Source: Thermalbibacter longus (lineage in GTDB: Bacteria > Chloroflexota > Chloroflexia > Thermomicrobiales > Thermomicrobiaceae). From it: a DNA stretch of 64,000 nucleotides. The notes beneath the pieces were generated by a model. The model was not told the origin of the DNA, made no database searches, and saw nothing but the letters and a program-made list of their open reading frames with translations. The stretch covers positions 1 to 64,000 of the forward strand of contig NZ_JAMSLR010000008.1 in assembly GCF_023806485.1 (NCBI RefSeq). Direction: 5' to 3'. A program made the position numbers and the translations under genes. The number at the start of each line of letters is the position of its first letter. The first letter of the stretch is position 1. Below are positions 8,001-17,755 of the stretch, piece by piece.

Positions 8001-9582
8001 AGCTCTGCTTCTCGCGGCCTTCGCTGTCGGGCCCCTCTTGACGCTGGAGAAGCCCTCGGTGCGGGCGTTTGCGACCGCCCCGCTGGTGGCAGCAGGATTG
8101 CTCGGCGGGTGCTGGCTCCTCTTCGCTCCCTACTTCACCCGGTTCGTAGCGGTCGTCGGGGGCATCGCTCCGACGTCGAACGGCACGGCCACTGATGAGT
8201 ATCTGACGCAGTTCGGCATCTTGCTCGGCTTGCTGGCCGCGGCTGTCGTCTGGTGGCTGGTTCGTGACGGTTCCACCTGGCAGACGGGCGGCGCCCGCGC
8301 AGCTCTCTTCGGTGCCAGCGCATCCCTCGCGGGCTACTGCCTCGGCGCTCTCGCATTCGGGCGTCTCTTCGGAATCCATGTGGAGTTCGAATGGTCCACG
8401 CTCATCACGCTGTTGCTCCTGAGCACGCTTGCTCCCTTCGTGGCGTTGGGGCTTCTGGGTGGGGACTCGGGTCACCCAGAGCTTCTCAGCAGTGTGTTCC
8501 TCTTAAACGCAACTGCCGGCTTGCTGATCACCTTGCGCCCTACCGCCGGCATTACGCTCCTCCCGTGTCTCTTGCTCTCTATCGCCATACTCCGCGTGAG
8601 ACAGAGACCAGCGCTCGCCTTCGTCACGCTCTCTGCCGCGGTCGGGCTCTGGATTACCTTCGCTGTCGATCTGGTGCTGATTGTGGACGATCTTTTCCGA
8701 TCCCCCTGGGAACGGATGAATACTGTCTTCAAGTTCTACCTCGAGGCCTGGTTGCTCTTCGCCGTCGCCGCTGGAGCAGTGACTACCTGGCTGGTGAGTT
8801 CACTGTGGCGAGCTACCAGCGAGCAAGCCCAGGTAACTCTGGGGATCATCTCGCGAAGAGCCGCGTCATTCAGACCGTCGTCCGCAGGACTTCGCGCCGC
8901 CAGTGCCAGGCTCGTGCCGTATGCGTTGCTCGGCGTCAGCCTGGCGCTCCTCGCAGCGGGGCTTGTCTATCCAGTTCTGGGCACGCCCCAACGCCTTGCC
9001 CAGCGCATGCCGACCACACCGGCTGCCGGTAGTCTCGACGGATACTCCTGGATGCGCGGAGCCTCGATTACGAACGCGCTCGGCGAGCCGATCACCTTCA
9101 CTGGTGACTACTACGCGATCCAGTGGCTGCGCGATCACGCGACCGGTCACGCAGTGATCGTCGAGGCAAGCATCGGCCCCTACCGGGGGAACGGTTCCCG
9201 GATCTCCTCAGCCACCGGCTTGCCCGCGGTCCTCGGGTGGGATCGGCACCAGCGCCAGCAACGGCTGACACCCGAGATCGACCGCCGGCTGCTAGACGTG
9301 CGGGAGCTGTATTCGACCACGGACCTCGAGCGTAAACGCTGGATTCTCCGGCGCTACAACGTGCGCTACATCATCGTCGGTGACGTGGAGCGGCGGTGGC
9401 GCATCAACTGGCCGTTCGCCGGCGCCCAGGCCCAAGCGGAGCCGTATGCCTCCGAGGCTGGGCTCGCTGCATTCGAACAGCTCGAGGGGACTCTGCTACG
9501 GCGCGTATTCGAGTCCGGGAAGACCGTCATCTATGAAGTCATCCAGTTCCCGAGCCTGCCGCCGGCAAGCCGAGCCGATTGA
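5089..9582 (+). CDS. GT-C glycosyltransferase fused to DUF2298 (Chlor_Arch_YYY)
   Basis: A 1497-residue polytopic membrane protein. Residues 1 to about 600 resemble PMT/GT39 mannosyltransferases: a first membrane helix followed by HPDER (52-56), the usual extracytoplasmic acidic catalytic loop, and many more membrane helices. From about residue 640 a second polytopic module carries YYYYG near residue 796 and the DUF2298 hallmarks (WMRP-type loops, MNTVFKFYLEAW). Together they suggest lipid-linked sugar transfer at the outer face of the membrane. The start is uncertain: TTG 5089 (after GAGGAG), GTG 5113 (after GAGG) or ATG 5128 are all in frame. It overlaps or abuts the second DUF2298 gene. 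Confidence 0.85.
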   Translation: MPRPTEDPVKEIAMDERRRPFRLYPLLTLGILFLALALRLIGIDWDQGHLLHPDERYLTIVAVDRIHWPQDLSTAIDATRSPLNPRATGPDGHPQPFAYGTLPLYLVKFATWIGDRWFDLSLWPYARVAYVGRFLTALVDVATVFLAMLFARRAFGRAAALLAGLFLALSVIMIQQAHFFVVDPWTTFFTMATLLCALRLAEDSRARWAVLAGASFGAALATKASIALLALPVLLVIGRPAWSARRQVPLLHIVRLLGAFGVAAFTVFALFEPYTLLAPRAYLADIRLQWQIATGEVDVPYTLQYVGTTPGIYQVEQLVKWGLGPGLGIACLIALLVAVRRWWHGRGVADLILLSWIAAYSASIAGSDTKYLRYLLPITPPLVILASSVLGSWISLERPRTRRRLAAPTTGGVILLTALWALAFMSIYGQPHPRIAASRWMLEHIPAGSVIGVEHWDDALPLNLRDTPGSDDAFQRVTMTFYDVRPNEEAFEYIAQTLDQVDYIVLSSDRLAGSIPRLPWRYPVTAEYYRLLESGQLGFQLVYEARSIPHLGSLALDDLHADESFTVYDHPRVRIYRKVQQLSRSHLRERFAWALAQPFSPGRDEPPEYKTLLGRPVSSLPAASDLGWSQPLTASEPVAVIWWLVLVSLLGACVLPLIPILFPAFPDAGVGFARLLGLVVVGYLTWLLLSLDLMPFTMPWLLGPTAMVAVAAAVSARLPPGELVATLGRRGPMILASEAAFWAAFFIFLAFRWLNPDLWHPFFGGEKPMELAYINAIARSSTFPPYDPWFADGSMNYYYYGFYLVALLWKLTGVDPAIGFQLAIATLAGMFASALFSVGSAISRHLLPHAHARRASILASGAMTVLLGAFTGNLDALRQVLSRGTWSIDFWQSSRVVTNAITEFPFFTFLWADLHPHAVAQPLLVLLLALVFSRWLSAQMSPHTGSVLLVGMGVLVAGSIAVTNAWDIPLAALLLAAFAVGPLLTLEKPSVRAFATAPLVAAGLLGGCWLLFAPYFTRFVAVVGGIAPTSNGTATDEYLTQFGILLGLLAAAVVWWLVRDGSTWQTGGARAALFGASASLAGYCLGALAFGRLFGIHVEFEWSTLITLLLLSTLAPFVALGLLGGDSGHPELLSSVFLLNATAGLLITLRPTAGITLLPCLLLSIAILRVRQRPALAFVTLSAAVGLWITFAVDLVLIVDDLFRSPWERMNTVFKFYLEAWLLFAVAAGAVTTWLVSSLWRATSEQAQVTLGIISRRAASFRPSSAGLRAASARLVPYALLGVSLALLAAGLVYPVLGTPQRLAQRMPTTPAAGSLDGYSWMRGASITNALGEPITFTGDYYAIQWLRDHATGHAVIVEASIGPYRGNGSRISSATGLPAVLGWDRHQRQQRLTPEIDRRLLDVRELYSTTDLERKRWILRRYNVRYIIVGDVERRWRINWPFAGAQAQAEPYASEAGLAAFEQLEGTLLRRVFESGKTVIYEVIQFPSLPPASRAD

Positions 9583-9584
9583 CG

Positions 9585-11921
9585 ATGAGTGCTGGCGAAG
9601 CGTTCGTCCAGGCCACACTCTGGTACGCGATCCTCTCCGCTCTAGGCTGGATCGGCTACCCGCCTTTGTATCGCGCCTGCCGGGTCTTGCCTGACGGCGG
9701 GTTGTCGTTGCTCCGCGTAACAGGTTTGCTCCTCACGATTGTCCCGATCTGGTGGCTTGCCGATACGTTCCAGCTTCCGTACAACGCGACGAGTATCGGT
9801 ATTACCGCCGCCGTCGTGGGCCTTGCCGGCTGGGGTTATGAGCTCGCCTCCCCGCAGGCAGTCCCATTCCTCAAACGACGCTGGCGTCTCGTCTTGGCTC
9901 TGGAGGGGCTGACCGCTGCCGCATTCGCGGTGTATCTGGTCTTCCGCGGCTTCCACCCAGACATTGCGTACACCGAGAAGCCGATGGATCTCGCGTTTCT
10001 CTCGAGCGCCATGCGTGCCCAGCGATTGCCGGTTCCCGACCCGTGGTTCGCCGGTGAGCCCGCCAACTACTACGTCCTCGGTTACGTCGTCGCCGCCTCT
10101 CTTGGCAAGCTCGCGGGCGTCCCTCCAGAAGTGGCGTTCAACCTGGAGCTGGCCACCCTCTTTGCCCTCGCGGTGATCGCCGCATTCGGAACTGGCGCCA
10201 ACCTGGCTCGACTCTGGACGCCAGGAGGCCACCGACGACACCAATGGATCGGCGGTACGGCGGCAGCGTTGCTACTCGCTGGCCTGGGCAACCTGTACAC
10301 TCCCTGGCAGCTCCTAAAGAGCCCTCAGGCGACCCTCGACGCGTCGTGGTGGCAGGGCATCGGCTGGCGGGCGTCCCGGGTCATCGTGGACAGCGGCTTC
10401 CCTTGGACTGAAGAGTCCAGGCCAACGATTAACGAGTTCCCCGCGTTTTCGTTCGTGCTGGGAGACCTCCACCCGCACCTGCTCGGGTTGCCTATCGTGC
10501 TCTTGGCTCTGGCGCTGGCCCTGGTCTTGATCCTCGATCCGCTCAATCGCTGGCTGGTACCGCTGACTGGGCTGGCTTTGGGCAGCATTTATGCGGCGAA
10601 TTCCTGGGATATGCCGACTGCTGCGCTCGTCTGCCTGGCTGTCCTGGCAGTGTCGCGGGCTGCTGCCGGTCCTGTAAGAAGAGTCCTCAGCGCCGGATTA
10701 TCGCTGCTCATCGCCGCCGTCGTATCGCTGCCTTTTAGCAGCCGCTACATCCCGTCCTTCGGTGCTGACGCGGGTCTGGTCCCCGAGCCGTTGGCCTCTC
10801 TTCCGATCCTCGGTACCATCGCGAGAACTCTGGGAATCGTTATCTGGTCGAGGAGCTCGCTACGAGAGCTGTTGCTGGTGCACGGGCTGTTCCTGGTGAT
10901 CGGATGGCTGCTCGCGGCCTATGTCTTCCAGCGCTGGCGCGAGCGCCCTTCTTCAACCGTCGTTATCGCAGCGGTCGGCGCGGTGACGGCTCTGGCTTTC
11001 ATCGCGCGCTTTCCGGCGCTAGCACTGTTCGCGTTGCCAGCGGCTTTCTTGCTCTGGTCGTCAGCGACTTCAGGGGTGTCGAACCCCGTGCGGTTCGCCG
11101 CGGTGGTCACTGGAATTGCCTGGGCGATGATCACCGCCGTGGAGATCTTCTATCTCCAAGACGCGTTCGGTGACCGCATGAATACCGTTTTCAAAGTCTA
11201 TTTCCAAGCATGGTCACTCCAGGCAATCGCGCTCGGTGGTGCACTGCCGGCATTGCTCGGCTGGCTACGCGCCCACCGCCAGCGGTTGGGCACAGGCATC
11301 ATGGCTTTGGCTGCCCTCCTCGCCCTCGGTGCTGCCACTTACCTGCCGATCTCAGCGTATCGCTGGACTGATGGCTTCGCGCGCTGGTCGGGGCTGGATG
11401 GGCTCCAGTATCTCCGGGAAGCAGCTCCGAGCGAGATGGCCGCAATTGACTGGCTTCGGCAGCAGGCGCCACGCGACGCGGTAGTCGCGGAGGCTCCGGG
11501 TTGTTCCTACGGCGTCACCAACGGGGTCCCACACAATCGCGTGTCGATGGCAACCGGTATCCCGGCGATCCTCGGCTGGGGTGGTCACGAGTACCAGTGG
11601 CGACGAGGTGACCCGGCAGGACTCGCTGAGATCGAAGAGCGGCGGTCGGATGTCGCGTCTATCTTCGAGAGCCCGGATAGCGCCTCCCTAGAGACACTGC
11701 TCGATCGATATCGAGTGACGTTCGTGTACATCGGCATACTCGAACGCCACGGGCTCGGCCAACAGTGCACGACGCTTCAGCAGACCGACGTGGCGGGTCT
11801 GGAACGTGCGCTGGAGTCGATCGGCTGGCGTCGGCTCTACTCCAACGGTGAGGTGGCCGTCTACGGGCATCCGGCACAGCAGACTTCAACCAGGAACGTC
11901 GCCAGCGAAGCGCATCGCTAA
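9585..11921 (+). CDS. DUF2298 (Chlor_Arch_YYY) membrane protein
   Basis: A 778-residue polytopic protein homologous to the C-terminal half of the preceding gene. Shared landmarks are EKPMDLAFLSSAMR, DPWFAGEPANYYVLGY near residue 160, INEFPAFSFVLGDLHPH and DRMNTVFKVYFQAW. The family is annotated as a predicted membrane glycosyltransferase, but its substrate is unknown. A TTG at 9579 overlaps the upstream stop; ATG 9585 is the conventional choice. The tandem arrangement suggests duplication of the DUF2298 module and that both products act in one surface-glycan pathway. Confidence 0.85.
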   Translation: MSAGEAFVQATLWYAILSALGWIGYPPLYRACRVLPDGGLSLLRVTGLLLTIVPIWWLADTFQLPYNATSIGITAAVVGLAGWGYELASPQAVPFLKRRWRLVLALEGLTAAAFAVYLVFRGFHPDIAYTEKPMDLAFLSSAMRAQRLPVPDPWFAGEPANYYVLGYVVAASLGKLAGVPPEVAFNLELATLFALAVIAAFGTGANLARLWTPGGHRRHQWIGGTAAALLLAGLGNLYTPWQLLKSPQATLDASWWQGIGWRASRVIVDSGFPWTEESRPTINEFPAFSFVLGDLHPHLLGLPIVLLALALALVLILDPLNRWLVPLTGLALGSIYAANSWDMPTAALVCLAVLAVSRAAAGPVRRVLSAGLSLLIAAVVSLPFSSRYIPSFGADAGLVPEPLASLPILGTIARTLGIVIWSRSSLRELLLVHGLFLVIGWLLAAYVFQRWRERPSSTVVIAAVGAVTALAFIARFPALALFALPAAFLLWSSATSGVSNPVRFAAVVTGIAWAMITAVEIFYLQDAFGDRMNTVFKVYFQAWSLQAIALGGALPALLGWLRAHRQRLGTGIMALAALLALGAATYLPISAYRWTDGFARWSGLDGLQYLREAAPSEMAAIDWLRQQAPRDAVVAEAPGCSYGVTNGVPHNRVSMATGIPAILGWGGHEYQWRRGDPAGLAEIEERRSDVASIFESPDSASLETLLDRYRVTFVYIGILERHGLGQQCTTLQQTDVAGLERALESIGWRRLYSNGEVAVYGHPAQQTSTRNVASEAHR

Positions 11922-11934
11922 TGAAGAAACGCGA

Positions 11935-11963
11935 TTGACCGGCGCGCTAGTCTGTGATAGGAT
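11935..11963 (+). promoter_or_regulatory. promoter of the infC operon
   Basis: TTGACC at 11935-11940 and TAGGAT at 11958-11963 are 17 bp apart, 66 bases upstream of the proposed infC start. Confidence 0.65.
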
Positions 11964-11973
11964 TCGCCTCGGT

Positions 11974-11993
11974 CTCGCCACCGTTGTGGCGAG
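11974..11993 (+). promoter_or_regulatory. infC leader hairpin
   Basis: CTCGCCAC (11974-11981) and GTGGCGAG (11986-11993) form a perfect 8-bp stem with loop CGTT, inside the transcribed leader between promoter and start codon. It could be an attenuator or an IF3/L20 control element. Only the structure is seen. Confidence 0.5.
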
Positions 11994-12029
11994 TTCGGTG
12001 TTTCCTGTCCTGACGACGAGGAGGGATCC

Positions 12030-12563
12030 ATCGGCACGTCACGGCCAATCCGTGTCAACGAGCGCATCCGAGTGCCCGAGGTGCGCTTGATTGACGAGAA
12101 CGGAACGCAGATCGGAATTGTGCGAACCAGCGAGGCCCTGCAGATCGCGCGCGAGCGCGGGCTCGACCTTGTCGAGGTGCAGCCGAATGCGGTTCCACCG
12201 GTCTGCCGCCTGATGGACTACGGCAAGTACCGGTACGAGGAGAGCCGTCGAGAACGCGAGTCCCGCAAGCGCCAGCGGACTGTGGAGCTGAAAGAAATCC
12301 GGATGCGACCCCGGATCGACACGCACGATTTCCAGACGAAGGTCCGTCAGGCGCAGCAGTTCCTCGAAGACGGCGCCAAGGTGAAGGTCACAGTACTGTT
12401 CCGCGGTCGAGAGATCGCTCACCAGGAACTCGGTGAGCGGCTGCTCCAGCGGATGGCGGAGCAGCTCCGAGATAAGGCATCGCTGGATCAGCCCCCGCAC
12501 CTGGAAGGGCGAACGATGGTTATGCTGCTCTCGCCGGCTCAGACGACGTCGACCAGCGGTTGA
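12030..12563 (+). CDS. infC: translation initiation factor IF-3 (AUC start)
   Basis: IF3 binds the 30S subunit and checks start-codon choice. From the proposed ATC at 12030 the protein is 177 residues and begins GTSRPIRVNERIRVPEVRLI, which matches the conserved IF3 N-terminus. AGGAGGG at 12019-12025 lies five bases upstream. No ATG, GTG or TTG occurs in frame between the upstream stop at 11958 and GTG 12072, which would remove the conserved VNERIR segment. Known infC genes use AUU or similar rare starts for autoregulation. Both domains are complete (DLVEVQPNAVPPVCRLMDYGKYRYEE; C-terminal beta-alpha-beta). It heads the infC-rpmI-rplT operon. Confidence 0.93.
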   Translation: MGTSRPIRVNERIRVPEVRLIDENGTQIGIVRTSEALQIARERGLDLVEVQPNAVPPVCRLMDYGKYRYEESRRERESRKRQRTVELKEIRMRPRIDTHDFQTKVRQAQQFLEDGAKVKVTVLFRGREIAHQELGERLLQRMAEQLRDKASLDQPPHLEGRTMVMLLSPAQTTSTSG

Positions 12564-12620
12564 GAGATCGCAACCATCGCTTGTGACTACGGTTCGATCC
12601 TGTGGAGTGAGAGGCGAATC

Positions 12621-12830
12621 ATGGCGAAAGTCAAGATGAAGACCAGGCGCGCCGCCGCAAAGCGGTTCAAGATCACGGGCACCGGCAAGATCTTGCGCAT
12701 GCGCGGGGCCCGCGGCCACAACCGGACGAAGAAGTCCGGGCGAACGATCCGCGCGTTCGACAAGATGGTCGAGGTGCACCCGTCGGACCGGCACCGATTC
12801 AAGCGGTTGCTTCCCTACGGGTTGTCCTAG
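12621..12830 (+). CDS. rpmI: 50S ribosomal protein L35
   Basis: A 69-residue, very basic protein with the L35 pattern KVKMKTRRAAAKRFKITGTGK and HNRTKKSGRTIR. A GAGAGGCGA ribosome-binding site precedes the ATG. The order infC-rpmI-rplT is the near-universal bacterial arrangement. Expression is presumably controlled together with IF3 and L20. Confidence 0.97.
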   Translation: MAKVKMKTRRAAAKRFKITGTGKILRMRGARGHNRTKKSGRTIRAFDKMVEVHPSDRHRFKRLLPYGLS

Positions 12831-12931
12831 CCGACAGTATCGAACACGGCAGCGAAACGAACAGGAATTCCCGCTCCGTTCCTGGTTCACGGTTGATCCG
12901 GCTCGACTCGAGAGAGGAAGGGAACTAACGA

Positions 12932-13285
12932 ATGGTTCGCGTCAAGCGGGGCGTAACCAAGCGCCGTCGCCACAAGAAGATTCTGAGGCTGGCCAAGGGC
13001 TACCAGCTCACCCGCAGCAAGCTGTACCGCCACGCGAACGAGGCGGTACTCAAGGCGCTACGCTACCAGTACCGGGACCGGCGCCAGCGCAAGCGTGACT
13101 TCCGCCGCCTGTGGATTATCCGGATCAACGCCGCCGCTCGCGAGCACGGCATGCCCTATCGCGAGTTCATCCACGGGCTCAAGCAGGCCGGGGTAGAGAT
13201 TGACCGCAAGGCGCTCGCGGACATCGCGGTTCGCGACGCCACCGCCTTTGCTCAGCTCGTGGAAGTAGCCAGGCAGGCTCGCTAA
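12932..13285 (+). CDS. rplT: 50S ribosomal protein L20
   Basis: A 117-residue protein beginning [23 protein letters not shown], the long basic N-terminal helix that nucleates 23S rRNA folding, followed by the globular domain [35 protein letters not shown] precedes the ATG. The 101-bp gap after rpmI holds no other gene. In other bacteria L20 represses this operon by binding the mRNA; no such site was identified by eye here. Confidence 0.97.
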   Translation: MVRVKRGVTKRRRHKKILRLAKGYQLTRSKLYRHANEAVLKALRYQYRDRRQRKRDFRRLWIIRINAAAREHGMPYREFIHGLKQAGVEIDRKALADIAVRDATAFAQLVEVARQAR

Positions 13286-13289
13286 TGCC

Positions 13290-14096
13290 GTGGCCGAATC
13301 CGTCATCACTAGCCTGAGCAACCCCTGGGTCAAGTACGCCCGCTCGCTGCATCACCGGCGCGTCCGGTATCGGGAGCGGGCTTTTCTTGTTGAATCGCCG
13401 CGGATTATCGCTGAAGCGCTGGCTGCCGGGTTCAGGCCCACCCTTCTCCTCATCGCGCCAGCGCGTGCTGGTCATGAATACGACCAGCTTATCGACGTGG
13501 CCCGCGCGCGCAACACGCGAGTGCTCGCCGTCAGCGAGCAGGTGCTCGATCGGGTGACAGACACCGTAACTCCTCAAGGACTGCTGGCAATCTTTCCCTT
13601 CCCGGACGTGGCCCCTGTGCTTCGACCTCGTGAATCACCATTGATCCTGCTCCTCGACGGCATACAAGATCCTGGCAACCTCGGCACCTTGCTTCGATCA
13701 GCACTCGGAGCCGGCGCGCACGCGGTCTACCTGGCACCCGGCACGACGGACCCGTATGCGCCCAAGGTAGTTCGCGCGGCAGCAGGTAGCCACTTCCATC
13801 TGCCTATCCGGCCTCTGGCGTGGGATAGTCCAGAGAGCTTGCTGGCGAACTGCTCTCAGCGCCTCGCAGCCGAGCCTCACGTTGGACTTCCCTACGACCA
13901 GGTCGATTGGACCCGGCCATCAGCGGTGTTGATCGGCAGCGAGGCCCACGGGCTCTCGTCATCGGCTCGAACAATGGCGACGGGCTCCGTACGGATTCCG
14001 CTGCAAGGTGGCCTGGAGTCGCTCAATGCGGCGGTCGCCGGCTCGGTCATCCTCTTCGAAGCCGCTCGCCAGCGTCGTGCCGCGTCCAGACGCTAA
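13290..14096 (+). CDS. SpoU/TrmH-family RNA 2'-O-methyltransferase
   Basis: A 268-residue protein. The N-terminal substrate-binding part starts ITSLSNPWVKYARSLHHRRVRYRERAFLVES, as in RlmB/TsnR-like rRNA methyltransferases. The C-terminal SPOUT knot carries the motifs LDGIQDPGNLGTLLRSA, VLIGSEAHGLS and PLQGGLESLNAAVAGSVILFEA, which bind S-adenosylmethionine in the trefoil knot. The GTG start is four bases after the rplT stop, so it is part of the ribosomal operon and likely acts on rRNA. The exact target is not predictable. Confidence 0.9.
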   Translation: MAESVITSLSNPWVKYARSLHHRRVRYRERAFLVESPRIIAEALAAGFRPTLLLIAPARAGHEYDQLIDVARARNTRVLAVSEQVLDRVTDTVTPQGLLAIFPFPDVAPVLRPRESPLILLLDGIQDPGNLGTLLRSALGAGAHAVYLAPGTTDPYAPKVVRAAAGSHFHLPIRPLAWDSPESLLANCSQRLAAEPHVGLPYDQVDWTRPSAVLIGSEAHGLSSSARTMATGSVRIPLQGGLESLNAAVAGSVILFEAARQRRAASRR

Positions 14097-14157
14097 TTGC
14101 GCCGATTGCCCATACCGATGGGCTTCTTGCCTCCAACGCCCGGATTCCGGCATGGAC

Positions 14158-14185
14158 TTGAGAAATTTGCAATTTGTGCTATAGT
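14158..14185 (+). promoter_or_regulatory. promoter of the HU gene
   Basis: TTGAGA at 14158-14163 and TATAGT at 14180-14185 are 16 bp apart, with a TGC extended -10 element directly upstream of the -10 box. Confidence 0.6.
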
Positions 14186-14237
14186 GACGGTGATCTCTAT
14201 GTGGAGGTCATGTCTAAGAGGGAAAAGGGGGGTAGAG

Positions 14238-14516
14238 ATGCGCAAAAGCGATCTGATCAAGGCGGTTGCCGACAGGTCGGGCATGCGCCAGAGCCAGGTT
14301 GCCCCGGTCGTCAACGCGGTGTTCCAGACGATCCAGGAGGCGCTGGCATCGGGCGAAGAGGTGAGCATCGCTGGCTTCGGCACATTCCGGATCAGCGAGC
14401 GAGCGGCCCGCGAGGGGCGCAACCCGCAGACGGGCGCCCGGATCACCATTCAGGCCCGCAAGAGCCCGAGCTTCCGCCCGGGCACGCAGCTCAAGCGCGC
14501 TGTCGCCGGGCGCTGA
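14238..14516 (+). CDS. hup: HU-family DNA-binding protein
   Basis: A 92-residue histone-like protein. The ATG at 14238 follows a G-rich Shine-Dalgarno (AAGGGGGG). The protein starts MRKSDLIKAVADRSG; the beta-arm contains GFGTFRISERAAREGRNPQTG, and the invariant Pro is in RNPQTG at the tip. It bends and compacts DNA as a dimer. It has its own promoter and a strong downstream hairpin, so it is monocistronic. Confidence 0.95.
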   Translation: MRKSDLIKAVADRSGMRQSQVAPVVNAVFQTIQEALASGEEVSIAGFGTFRISERAAREGRNPQTGARITIQARKSPSFRPGTQLKRAVAGR

Positions 14517-14538
14517 GCCCATACCGCTCGTCTACTTC

Positions 14539-14585
14539 GGCCCCGAGCGCGGCGTCCCCCGTCGCCCTCGGGGCCCTCTCTACCT
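14539..14585. terminator. hairpin between HU and plsX
   Basis: GGCCCCGAG (14539-14547) pairs with CTCGGGGCC (14567-14575), with further GC pairing in the loop, followed by a pyrimidine-rich CTCTCTACC. It lies between convergent genes and probably ends both transcripts. Confidence 0.55.
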
Positions 14586-14603
14586 ATCTGATTGAGCGCG
14601 GTT

Positions 14604-15668
14604 TCAACCTCGACGATCCTTCGCCTCAGCCTCGACCGCAGACTGCTCGGCGGCGACCCGCTCGAGGCGCGCCAAAAGTCCGGCGCGCGCCGCCTGCGCA
14701 GCGGCCTGCACGGCCCTGCGCATGGCATAGGCATCGGAACGGCCGTGGGCGACGTAGACCAGGCCGTTTACGCCCAGTAGCGGCACACCCCCGTACGTGC
14801 GATAGTCGAGCCGTTGCATCTCGCGCCTCAGTGTCGGTCTCAGCATCAGGCCGAGCAGTGCCGTGTACCAATGTCGACGGAGCGCATCTCTGAGCACGCG
14901 CTGGATAAGCGCCGCCACGCCCTCGGCCGTCTTCAACAAGATATTGCCGGTAAATCCGTCACACACGACCACGTCCACCGGGCCGTCCGGAATCTGGTGC
15001 GGTTCGACATTACCCGCGAACTGCGCACCGAATGCCTGGGCCAGGAGGTGATGGGTTTCCCGGACCAGCCGGTTGCCCTTCTCCGGCTCCTCCCCGTTGC
15101 TGAGCAACCCGATTCGCGGCTCCTCCACTCCCCACACGGTGCGGACATAGCCCGCCGCTAGCGCGGCCTGCTGCACGAGCCACTGGGGACGCGGATCGAC
15201 CACCGCCCCGGCGTCGATCACCAGCACCCATTTCCCAACTGTCGTGGGGAACGGGATGCCCAGCGCCGGGCGCTCGATACCTGGTAACCGGCCGAGGTGT
15301 AGAACCGCTGCCGCGACCACCGCGCCGGAGTGACCGGCGGAGACAACGGCACACCCTCGCCCGGCGCGCAGCAAATCCATCGCGACCACGATCGACGACC
15401 CCGGGCGTCTGCGAACGGCCGCAACGGCTTCATCACCCATGCCCACCACGTCAGGGGCATGGTGAATATGCACCAGTCCCCCCATCGCTGCGACGCCGAC
15501 GAGCGGGCGGAGCGCATCCTCATGACCGACCAGAATGACCGGCACCCCGTCTGCGGCCGCTGCCTGGATCGCACCCTGTACCGGCGCCGAGGGCGCATGG
15601 TCGCCCCCCATCGCGTCGACGACGACTGGTAGCATCGGCTGGTGCAGAGAGCGCGCTTCTCCGGACAC
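14604..15668 (-). CDS. plsX: phosphate acyltransferase PlsX
   Basis: It makes acyl-phosphate from acyl-ACP for phospholipid synthesis. The core begins MLPVVVDAMGGDHAP, the family N-terminus, and contains VVSAGHSGAVVAAA, GLLSNGEEPEKGN and VVVCDGFTGNILLKTAEG. GTG 15668 has GAGGAA six bases upstream; ATG 15635 gives the canonical start but has no clear ribosome-binding site; a GTG at 15728 is also possible. The C-terminus is Glu/Arg-rich. It lies downstream of gyrB in the same direction with a 160-bp gap. Confidence 0.92.
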   Translation of the reverse strand: MSGEARSLHQPMLPVVVDAMGGDHAPSAPVQGAIQAAAADGVPVILVGHEDALRPLVGVAAMGGLVHIHHAPDVVGMGDEAVAAVRRRPGSSIVVAMDLLRAGRGCAVVSAGHSGAVVAAAVLHLGRLPGIERPALGIPFPTTVGKWVLVIDAGAVVDPRPQWLVQQAALAAGYVRTVWGVEEPRIGLLSNGEEPEKGNRLVRETHHLLAQAFGAQFAGNVEPHQIPDGPVDVVVCDGFTGNILLKTAEGVAALIQRVLRDALRRHWYTALLGLMLRPTLRREMQRLDYRTYGGVPLLGVNGLVYVAHGRSDAYAMRRAVQAAAQAARAGLLARLERVAAEQSAVEAEAKDRRG

Positions 15669-15829
15669 GGCCTGTTCCTCAGCCGTCTCACGCACCTGCA
15701 CGTAATCTCGCCTGCGGGAACCGGTCACACGTCGCCAGCTCCACCGGCCTCCAGCATCGCGAATGTAGGAGCAGCTCCCACGCTCGCACGGGGTTGACGA
15801 GATGACCCCTGCGCCTCGGTGTGAGCAAT

Positions 15830-17755
<1,926 letters not shown>

